Shown: one piece after another, positions 1-4,744 of the stretch | Layout of the letters: every line of letters starts with the position of its first letter | Position numbering within the stretch: the stretch's first letter is position 1 | From: Sulfurimonadaceae bacterium | Lineage (GTDB): Bacteria > Campylobacterota > Campylobacteria > Campylobacterales > Sulfurimonadaceae | Assembly: GCA_026193155.1 (NCBI GenBank) | Contig: JAPHSI010000133.1 | Coordinates: forward strand, 1 to 6,184 | DNA: 6,184 nucleotides | Reading direction: 5' to 3' | Program-made: the position numbers and the translations under genes | The notes under the pieces: model-generated | What the model saw: the letters and a program-made list of their open reading frames with translations, nothing else | Databases searched by the model: none | What the model was told of the DNA's origin: nothing

Positions 1-432
1 ATTATCAACTGGGATATTAAAGAAACCTTGAATTTGACCTGCGTGTAAATCTATAGTCACGACTCTGTCAATTCCTGCAGTCTCATACATATCTGCAACA
101 AGTTTAGCAGTAATTGGTACACGTGGAGCAGCCTTACGGTCTTGTCTTGCGTAACCATAGTAAGGAACAACGGCAGTTATACTTGAAGCACTAGATCTGC
201 GTAGTGCATCTGTCATAATTAGAAGTTCCATTAAGTTGTCGTTTGACGGTGCACCTGTTGATTGAACTATAAATACATCACGACCACGAACAGACTCAGC
301 AATTTGAACAGAGATCTCTCCGTCACTAAACTTTTTAACATCAGCATTTGCTAAAGGCACATCTAAAATTTGACAAATCTCATTTGCAAAATCAATACTT
401 GCACTACCAGCAAAAATTTTATAACCACGCAT
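1..432 (-). CDS. prs: Ribose-phosphate pyrophosphokinase (PRPP synthetase), N-terminal 144 residues, cut by window edge
   Basis: The enzyme transfers pyrophosphate from ATP to ribose 5-phosphate to make PRPP, the cytoplasmic precursor of purines, pyrimidines, NAD, histidine and tryptophan. The visible part gives an uninterrupted family match: an N-terminal GYKIFAGSAS stretch (residues 3-12), FSDGEISVQI (35-44), VQSTGAPSNDNLMELL (56-71), the ATP-binding PYYGYARQDRK segment (90-100), and DLHAGQIQGFF (128-138) with its conserved histidine H130, running into PVDN at the edge. Full family length is about 310 residues, so roughly the C-terminal half, including the PRPP-binding loop, lies outside the window. 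The start at 432 is supported by an AAGGA ribosome-binding site (440-444) 7 nt upstream and by a normal N-terminus. It has its own promoter candidate in the 70-bp gap before the gene. No defect is seen. Identification is secure. Confidence 0.97.
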   Translation of the reverse strand, partial: MRGYKIFAGSASIDFANEICQILDVPLANADVKKFSDGEISVQIAESVRGRDVFIVQSTGAPSNDNLMELLIMTDALRRSSASSITAVVPYYGYARQDRKAAPRVPITAKLVADMYETAGIDRVVTIDLHAGQIQGFFNIPVDN

Positions 433-467
433 TGGTTTTTCCTTTTTATGGATAAATTAATTTCGCA

Positions 468-473
468 ATTATA
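468..473 (-). promoter_or_regulatory. Probable sigma-70 -10 box of prs
   Basis: On the minus strand the sequence reads TTTTTTTATATAATTGCG, with a perfect TATAAT hexamer directly behind a T-run. It lies 35 nt upstream of the prs start codon. No TTGACA-like -35 is present at normal spacing, as is usual for the vegetative promoters of Campylobacter and Helicobacter. Transcription would start near 460. That prs has its own promoter rather than reading through from the barrel gene is inferred from position and sequence only. Confidence 0.6.
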
Positions 474-502
474 TAAAAAAAGTGCTGATTGTTTTGTTAA
501 GA

Positions 503-1336
503 CTAAAATTTAGAGTATAAAAACAACATTGTGTTTTTTAATTTTGATTTTGTTTGTTGTCCTATAACGTGGAAATCTTTTTGTATAAATGATATCTGCA
601 GAGATGTAAAAGGTGAAAAATTATATTTACTAGATATAGATAAAGCATTTTCATAAATTTCTTCAAAGTTTTGTATTGTCAAACCGTCATCTCTTAGGGC
701 AAATAAATGGTCTTTAAACCAGTAGCCGACAAAATTTTGAAAATTTCTTTTACTGTGAGTTAGTGAAACACTATATGTAGAGTAGTCCTTTTTTAAACCC
801 GGTAGATTTGAATCGAGTGAAATAGTATCGTAAATTATTTTTGTATAAAAATTTCCCATTAAAGAGTTGTAATCTCCAAATGAAAATCCTATATATGGAG
901 ATATTTGCTTTACGGATTTAACCGATACATTATTATAATCAGAATATGAAAGATTTAAACCAAATGTAAAAGAATCAAACTTTTTTTTAGATCCAAGAAG
1001 TACAGAATAGATTCCGCTATATTGGGTGTTTGAACTTTGTATATAGTTCAGTGTAGTATATACATCTATATCATTCTCAATATCAATGTTATATTGTACA
1101 GAATAGTTTGTTTGTGTAAAATTACTTGAATTGCTGTCATTGTTATACTTTATTGCTTGTTTTTCAACAACAGTTTTAAAGTTTTCACCTTTATAGTACA
1201 CGCCATAGTTTTTAGCTTCTTTTTTTTCTGAATTTGAAAAAGTAGTTGATCCGTAAAACGGAGTAAAGGTGCTTGGAGATGCAAAAACATTCGTAAACAT
1301 AAGTAAAAAACTAATAATATATGTGAGATTTTTCAT
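503..1336 (-). CDS. Unrecognised secreted protein, probable outer-membrane beta-barrel
   Basis: I do not recognise the family. Residues 1-19 form a signal peptide: a K at position 2, a hydrophobic core YIISFLLMF, then NVFA with likely cleavage after A19. The mature part is rich in Tyr, Ser, Asn and Phe. It is built of about 12-14 segments of 9-15 residues with alternating polar and hydrophobic side chains, separated by short Asn/Asp/Gly/Ser turns, for example YTTLNYIQSS, FGLNLSYSDY, PYIGFSFG and SLQISFIQKDF. It ends in phenylalanine (F277), the usual C-terminal residue read by the BAM assembly machinery. This pattern fits a small outer-membrane barrel; no enzyme motif or cysteine is visible. 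The start at 1336 has only a poor ribosome-binding site, but an in-frame stop lies close upstream and the signal peptide fits this ATG. The gene ends 70 bp before prs, on the same strand. Function (porin, transporter or structural protein) cannot be told. A soluble periplasmic protein is less likely. Confidence 0.75.
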   Translation of the reverse strand: MKNLTYIISFLLMFTNVFASPSTFTPFYGSTTFSNSEKKEAKNYGVYYKGENFKTVVEKQAIKYNNDSNSSNFTQTNYSVQYNIDIENDIDVYTTLNYIQSSNTQYSGIYSVLLGSKKKFDSFTFGLNLSYSDYNNVSVKSVKQISPYIGFSFGDYNSLMGNFYTKIIYDTISLDSNLPGLKKDYSTYSVSLTHSKRNFQNFVGYWFKDHLFALRDDGLTIQNFEEIYENALSISSKYNFSPFTSLQISFIQKDFHVIGQQTKSKLKNTMLFLYSKF

Positions 1337-1359
1337 GTTTGAAGTATGACCAAAAATCC

Positions 1360-1376
1360 CTTAACCGCTCTTTAAG
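1360..1376. repeat. Small inverted repeat in the divergent promoter region
   Basis: CTTAA (1360-1364) and TTAAG (1372-1376) form a 5-bp perfect inverted repeat around a 7-nt GC-richer spacer. It lies just upstream of the rpmH -10 box and in the predicted leader of the leftward barrel gene. It could be an operator half-site pair or a weak leader hairpin, but an arm this short can occur by chance in AT-rich DNA. Confidence 0.25.
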
Positions 1377-1379
1377 TAA

Positions 1380-1385
1380 ATTTTA
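1380..1385 (-). promoter_or_regulatory. Possible -10 box of the leftward barrel gene
   Basis: The minus strand reads TAAAAT here, one mismatch from TATAAT. Transcription would start near 1373 and give a leader of about 37 nt. The leader carries AAGGGA, but about 20 nt before the start codon, too far to act as a normal ribosome-binding site. A second, weaker hexamer, CATACT (1348-1343 on the minus strand), lies almost on the gene start. The assignment is tentative. Confidence 0.3.
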
Positions 1386-1387
1386 TG

Positions 1388-1393
1388 TATTAT
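1388..1393 (+). promoter_or_regulatory. Probable -10 box of the rpmH-rnpA-yidD-yidC-jag-mnmE operon
   Basis: TATTAT, preceded by TTTTATG, lies 30 nt before the rpmH start codon and would place the transcript start near 1400. No -35 consensus is found at 16-18 bp, in keeping with vegetative promoters of this class. It is the best -10 candidate in the 86-bp gap upstream of the operon, so it is the likely main promoter. Confidence 0.5.
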
Positions 1394-1423
1394 TTCGGAC
1401 TTAATTTTAAACAAGGATATGGC

Positions 1424-1558
1424 ATGAAAAGAACATACCAACCTCATAATACGCCAAGAAAGCGTACTCACGGGTTCAGAAGTCGTATGGCTACAAAAAA
1501 TGGTCGTAACGTATTAAGCCGTCGTCGTGCTAAAGGTCGTAAAAGATTGTCAGTTTAG
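1424..1558 (+). CDS. rpmH: 50S ribosomal protein L34
   Basis: L34 is a small, very basic protein that binds 23S rRNA in the large ribosomal subunit. The 44-residue product is a full-length match to the family: it begins MKRTYQPHNTPRKRTHGFRS, continues RMATKNGRNVLSRRRAKGRK, and ends in RLSV. The start is fixed by a good AAGGA ribosome-binding site (1413-1417) 6 nt upstream. It is the first gene of the operon. Its last codons overlap the open frame of rnpA, the usual neighbour of rpmH in bacteria; the two share a transcript, and their translation is probably coupled. Unlike the common arrangement, no dnaA lies upstream. Confidence 0.98.
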   Translation: MKRTYQPHNTPRKRTHGFRSRMATKNGRNVLSRRRAKGRKRLSV

Positions 1559-1884
1559 GCGGATTTGACATCCTGAAGCAACATCGTGAGTTTCAGTTTG
1601 TTTACAGAAAATCAAAAGGTACACATTCAGATTCTGTTGTACTTTTTCACCTCAAAAAAGAAGGTGTTAAAAAGATAGGCTTTACAGCTACTAAGAAAAT
1701 TGGTAATGCTGTAGTGCGAAATCGTAGCAAAAGAAGACTAAGGTCTCTTTTTGTTAAAAACTCACCTTCACTTCAAGATGGCTTCTATGTATTTGTAGCC
1801 AAAGCAACCACATCTCAGATTCCAGCAAAAAATCTTCAAAATGATTTTGAAAAAGTATTGTCCCGTGCGAAGTGTTTTACTTAA
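1546..1884 (+). CDS. rnpA: Ribonuclease P protein component, with a non-canonical start codon
   Basis: RnpA is the small basic protein that helps the RNase P RNA bind and cleave the 5' leaders of precursor tRNAs. The frame shows the family pattern: REFQFVYRKSKG near the N-terminus, then the signature KKIGNAVVRNRSKRRLR containing the RNR box, followed by LQDGFYVFVAKA. Counting from ATT at 1546 gives 112 residues, a normal length. The start is the oddity. An in-frame TAA lies at 1540-1542, and between it and the conserved core there is no ATG, GTG or TTG. The next in-frame GTG (1714) is inside the RNR signature. Candidates are ATT 1546 (AAAGG at 1532-1536, spacing 9), ATC 1570 and CTG 1573 (AGGCGGA at 1557-1563, spacing 9). 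I chose ATT because it gives the longest product, with a family-like lead-in; CTG would give 103 residues. ATT lies within the end of rpmH, so coupling to L34 translation is likely. The 3' end overlaps yidD by 44 nt. The gene identity is sure; the start is not. Confidence 0.92.
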   Translation: MVSLGGFDILKQHREFQFVYRKSKGTHSDSVVLFHLKKEGVKKIGFTATKKIGNAVVRNRSKRRLRSLFVKNSPSLQDGFYVFVAKATTSQIPAKNLQNDFEKVLSRAKCFT

Positions 1885-2188
1885 ACTTCTTTGGCTTTAC
1901 CAAAAAGTTTTTACTCTTATTGGCTATGGAAGTTGCAGATATTATCCAAGTTGCAGCGAATATGCTAAAATAAATTTCGAAAATAATTCACTTTTAAGTG
2001 CTTTTTATAACACTTTTACTAGAATACTAAGGTGTAATCAACTTTTTGATGGCGGCATTGAATATCCAGAGTTAAACAAACTGTGCTGTAAGCCCACAAA
2101 AATGGGGATTGAATCTATAAAATATTGGTTGGTACCAAATAAAAAAAACCGTTTTTATATTATAAAAAATTTTTCATATAAGGGATAA
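1841..2188 (+). CDS. yidD: Membrane protein insertion efficiency factor YidD
   Basis: YidD is a small inner-membrane-associated protein that helps YidC insert membrane proteins. The family core is plain: LLKLLWLYQK (residues 13-22), the signature CRYYPSCSEYA (32-42) with C32 and C38, RILRC (61-65) and DGGIEYP (70-76). At 115 residues it is longer than the 70-90 of most bacteria. Residues from about 81 form a C-terminal tail with a CC pair and a hydrophobic/basic end (YWLVP, RFYIIKNF); I recall a similarly long YidD in Helicobacter. The ATG at 1841 lies inside rnpA and has no clear ribosome-binding site, so translation is probably coupled to rnpA. A GTG at 1865 would give an N-terminus (MRSVLLKLL) closer to the usual family start and cannot be ruled out. 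An A8 run (2141-2148) interrupts nothing. yidC follows after 8 nt, matching their joint role. Confidence 0.92.
   Translation: MILKKYCPVRSVLLKLLWLYQKVFTLIGYGSCRYYPSCSEYAKINFENNSLLSAFYNTFTRILRCNQLFDGGIEYPELNKLCCKPTKMGIESIKYWLVPNKKNRFYIIKNFSYKG
2158..2163 (+). promoter_or_regulatory. Possible internal promoter -10 ahead of yidC
   Basis: TATTAT directly behind a five-T run (2152-2156), within the 3' end of yidD, resembles the T-tract plus -10 layout seen upstream of prs. It would place a start near 2170, leaving a short leader that still contains the AAGGGA (2180-2185) ribosome-binding site of yidC. AT-rich coding DNA makes chance matches common, so this is only a candidate. Confidence 0.2.
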
Positions 2189-2196
2189 GTTTAATT

Positions 2197-3828
2197 ATGT
2201 TTGATAACATGACTCCAAACCAAAGACTGATGAGTGCTGTACTTTTATCAGTTGTTTTTTTCGTAGGTTATACAGCAATTTTTCCACCTAAACAAGAAGT
2301 AGTTGAAGCAGAGGCTACAGTAAAAACAGAAGTGAAAACTCAGTCTAGCAATAAAGCTCAAACAATTGATACAACAAAAGAAGCTACTCAAAATCCTTCA
2401 GGACACACAATAAGCCAAGAAGATAAAATCGCGGCAGGTGAGTCTAGCAATATTTTAACAGTAACAAATCATGATTTTATTTTAAAAATTGACACATTAG
2501 GTCGTATTTCTTCAATGGAGCTTTTACAAGAAAAATTTAATGACAAAGAAGGGAATCATGCTCAGATTATTCCTTCATCGGGTGTTAAGCCTTTATATGT
2601 CAGATTTTTAGATGAAGCCTTAAACAAAGAAGCTATAAAAATTCCATATACGGCATCTGTATCAAGTATAGAATTATCAGACACGCCACAAAAAGTTACG
2701 TTAACTCAAAAATTATCTACTCTCACAGTGACAAAAGAGATTACTTTTTATAATGACGGTCACTATGACATAAACGTTAATCTTTCAGAAGATAAAAGAC
2801 ACTTTATCTATTTAGGTCAGCGTCCTCAATTACCGTCTGAGCAGATGATGACTGTAAAAGGTGCTATGGTTTATACAGGTGATGATTTAGTGACTATTGT
2901 TGAAGACGGTGAAGCAGAGGGGCGTAAAAACTTTACCGATGTTAAACTTATCTCTGCATTTGGTCAGTATTCGGCAACTATTATGTACGGTTTTAATAAT
3001 CAAACAAGTATAATAGTTGAACGTGATGCTGAAGATAATCCTGTTATTTATTTTGATGCACTGCAAAATATGAGCTTTAACGGTTATATCGGTCAAAAAG
3101 AGTTTAAAACTCTTAAAAATATAGACCCGATGCTAACAAATGCGATTGAGTACGGTTGGTTTACTTTTGCATCTAAACCATTATTCTCACTTTTATCATG
3201 GTTACATGGAATCCTTGGTAACTGGGGTTGGTCTATCATTGCACTTACTCTTTTAGTTAGAATTGTTCTTTATCCTCTAACTTACAAAGGTATGGTCTCT
3301 ATGGCGAAACTCAAAGAGATAGCACCTCAAGTTAAAGAGATTCAAGCAAAATACAAAGGTGACCCACAGCGTATGAATGCTGCCGTTATGGACTTTTATA
3401 AGAAAAAAGGTGCAAATCCGCTTGGTGGTTGTCTGCCTATGCTTCTTCAAATCCCGGTATTTTTTGCAATTTACCGTGTACTTTTAAATGCGGTTGAACT
3501 TCAAGGTGCAGAATGGATGTTATGGGTAAGTGATTTATCTAAAATGGATTCAACTTTTATCTTACCTATACTTATGGGTGCATCTATGTATTACCAGCAA
3601 AAACTTACACCTACAAACTTTACTGACCCGATGCAAGAGAAAGTTATGAAGTTTTTACCGATTATCTTTACTTTCTTTTTCTTATCATTCCCGTCAGGTC
3701 TGGTTCTTTACTGGTTTGTAAATAACTTATTCTCTATTGCTCAGCAGTTTATTGTTAATCAACAAATTGCTAATGCAAAAGATGCGCAAATAGCTGCTCA
3801 TAAATCCAAGGCAAAGAAAGATGATTAA
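2197..3828 (+). CDS. yidC: Membrane protein insertase YidC
   Basis: YidC inserts and folds inner-membrane proteins, alone or with SecYEG. The 543-residue length and layout are those of the Gram-negative form. A first membrane segment (about residues 12-30, ending at FPPKQ) is followed by a polar linker rich in Thr, Lys and Glu (35-82) and a periplasmic beta-rich domain (about 85-325). The conserved five-helix insertase region comes next. It contains the TM2 stretch IIALTLLVRIVLYPLTYK with the functionally important arginine R355 (counterpart of E. coli R366), the cytoplasmic hairpin with KEIAPQVKEIQAKYKGD, GGCLPMLLQIPVFFAIYR (410-427), ILPILMGASMYYQQK (455-469) and FPSGLVLYWFVNN (498-510). 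The C-terminus is a short Lys-rich tail that may contact ribosomes. AAGGGA (2180-2185) lies 11 nt upstream of the ATG, slightly far but usable. The gene overlaps jag by 8 nt (ATGATTAA). No key residue is missing. Confidence 0.98.
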   Translation: MFDNMTPNQRLMSAVLLSVVFFVGYTAIFPPKQEVVEAEATVKTEVKTQSSNKAQTIDTTKEATQNPSGHTISQEDKIAAGESSNILTVTNHDFILKIDTLGRISSMELLQEKFNDKEGNHAQIIPSSGVKPLYVRFLDEALNKEAIKIPYTASVSSIELSDTPQKVTLTQKLSTLTVTKEITFYNDGHYDINVNLSEDKRHFIYLGQRPQLPSEQMMTVKGAMVYTGDDLVTIVEDGEAEGRKNFTDVKLISAFGQYSATIMYGFNNQTSIIVERDAEDNPVIYFDALQNMSFNGYIGQKEFKTLKNIDPMLTNAIEYGWFTFASKPLFSLLSWLHGILGNWGWSIIALTLLVRIVLYPLTYKGMVSMAKLKEIAPQVKEIQAKYKGDPQRMNAAVMDFYKKKGANPLGGCLPMLLQIPVFFAIYRVLLNAVELQGAEWMLWVSDLSKMDSTFILPILMGASMYYQQKLTPTNFTDPMQEKVMKFLPIIFTFFFLSFPSGLVLYWFVNNLFSIAQQFIVNQQIANAKDAQIAAHKSKAKKDD

Positions 3829-4744
3829 AATAGAAGCATTAACGCTTGAGGAAGCTTATTCACAAGCGGCTACAAAGTTAGAATGTTCTGTTACAGAGTT
3901 AAAAATCGAAGTTGTTCAAGTACCCTCCAAAGGGGTACTGGGATTATTTAAAAAGTCTGCAGTTATTGTTGCAGCTATCGATACACAAAAAAATTCCCCT
4001 AAACCTGCAAAACCTAAAAAAACTGAGAAACCTGCTAAAACGGAAAAACCTGTTAAAACTAAAAAAGTTGAAAGCTCTAAAAAAGAAGAAAAGAAGTCTA
4101 AAGAAAATAATTCTCATAATGTATATAACGACACAATAATGCCACAATCTTTTGTCAGTACGCAAGATGAAAGCTATGAAGATGATTATGATGAAGACTA
4201 TATTGATGACGAGATAGATGAAGAATCTTATGAAGAGATTGTTAAAGAAGTTGAAGGTGAGACTCTTGAGCAATCAATGGATATTAATGAAATTGTAGAT
4301 GAAGTAAAAAACGATATAAACAAGCTTTTTGAAAATATCTGTTTTGATATAGATGATATATCTGTTAGTGCTTATGATGATTCTACACTCCTAATCGAGT
4401 TTACAGGTACAGATGCAGCACTACTTATAGGTAAGGAAGGTTATAGATATAAAGCCCTTTCATATATGATTTTTAACTGGATAAATGCAAAATATCAAGT
4501 TGGACTACGTTTGGAAATAGCTGAATTCTTGAAAAATCAAGAGGAATCTGTTACTCGTTACCTAGAAGGTGTGCATGAGAATGTAAATCGTGACGGTAGA
4601 GCTCAGACTAAGATACTTGACGGTGTATTAGTTCAAATCGCTCTAAAAGAGCTACGTAACTCTTATCCGGATAAATACGTAGCTATCCGTACAACTCGTG
4701 ATGGTTTAAAATATATCATAATAAATGATTACCACAACAACTGA
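3821..4744 (+). CDS. jag: Jag/KhpB-like RNA-binding protein with degenerate R3H region
   Basis: Jag (KhpB, SpoIIIJ-associated) is a cytoplasmic protein encoded just after yidC in many bacteria and thought to bind RNA. Residues 1-53 are the Jag_N domain (IKIEALTLEEAYSQAATKL; VPSKGVLGLF). Then comes a long low-complexity linker: basic and Pro-rich (60-95), then strongly acidic (116-147, many Asp/Glu with Tyr). Residues about 160-227 form a KH-II fold with the GKEG loop at 204-207. The last 80 residues align with the usual R3H part (RLEIAEFLKNQEESVTRYLE; AIRTTRDGLKYIII), but the defining R-x3-H pair is absent: ILDGVLVQIALKEL stands where ERRIIH-like residues normally occur. The H. pylori protein at the same locus, HP1451, also lacks a classical R3H as far as I recall and was reported to bind and inhibit the VirB11 ATPase HP0525. 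There is no strong ribosome-binding site. Overlaps of 8 nt with yidC and 20 nt with mnmE suggest coupled translation. Confidence 0.9.
   Translation: MIKIEALTLEEAYSQAATKLECSVTELKIEVVQVPSKGVLGLFKKSAVIVAAIDTQKNSPKPAKPKKTEKPAKTEKPVKTKKVESSKKEEKKSKENNSHNVYNDTIMPQSFVSTQDESYEDDYDEDYIDDEIDEESYEEIVKEVEGETLEQSMDINEIVDEVKNDINKLFENICFDIDDISVSAYDDSTLLIEFTGTDAALLIGKEGYRYKALSYMIFNWINAKYQVGLRLEIAEFLKNQEESVTRYLEGVHENVNRDGRAQTKILDGVLVQIALKELRNSYPDKYVAIRTTRDGLKYIIINDYHNN
3919..3939 (+). repeat. Perfect 7-bp inverted repeat (potential hairpin) early in jag
   Basis: AGTACCC (3919-3925) and GGGTACT (3933-3939) pair perfectly around the 7-nt loop TCCAAAG. It is GC-rich for this window and codes for the conserved V-P-S-K-G-V turn of Jag_N using CCC, TCC, GGG and CTG codons, which look uncommon beside the A/T-ending codons around it. 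It could be a translation-slowing or attenuating structure, or chance. No T-run follows, so it is not a terminator. Confidence 0.35.
4001..4063 (+). repeat. Imperfect Lys-Pro tandem repeat within jag
   Basis: Three adjoining units encode KPAKPKKTE, KPAKTE and KPVKTK (Jag residues 61-81). The last two are 18-nt units that differ at a few positions (AAACCTGCTAAAACGGAA and AAACCTGTTAAAACTAAA). The repeat builds the basic part of the disordered linker. Such repeats tend to vary in copy number between strains; this is inferred, not shown here. Confidence 0.6.

Noticed and set aside
447..455. TTATCCATA on the minus strand, near a DnaA box (TTATCCACA)
   Set aside because: A single imperfect copy in the prs leader, with no cluster, no AT-rich unwinding element and no dnaA gene nearby, does not support an origin.
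474..510. Terminator for the barrel gene (T-run on the minus strand before prs)
   Set aside because: The T-run is not preceded by a stable hairpin and is better explained as part of the prs promoter.
1532..1560. Programmed frameshift joining rpmH to rnpA
   Set aside because: A -1 shift would reach the rnpA frame, but at the A4 run and at GTT-TAG the shifted codons do not re-pair with the tRNAs, so no convincing slippery site exists.
2887..3096. 69-codon open frame on the minus strand within yidC
   Set aside because: It lies wholly opposite a certain coding region, has no ribosome-binding site or recognisable family pattern, and looks like an antisense shadow.
3912..4273. Open frames on both strands over the jag linker (plus 3912-4139, minus 3944-4273)
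   Set aside because: Both are low-complexity by-products (Leu/Lys-rich and Phe/Arg-rich) of the A-rich linker codons read in other frames.
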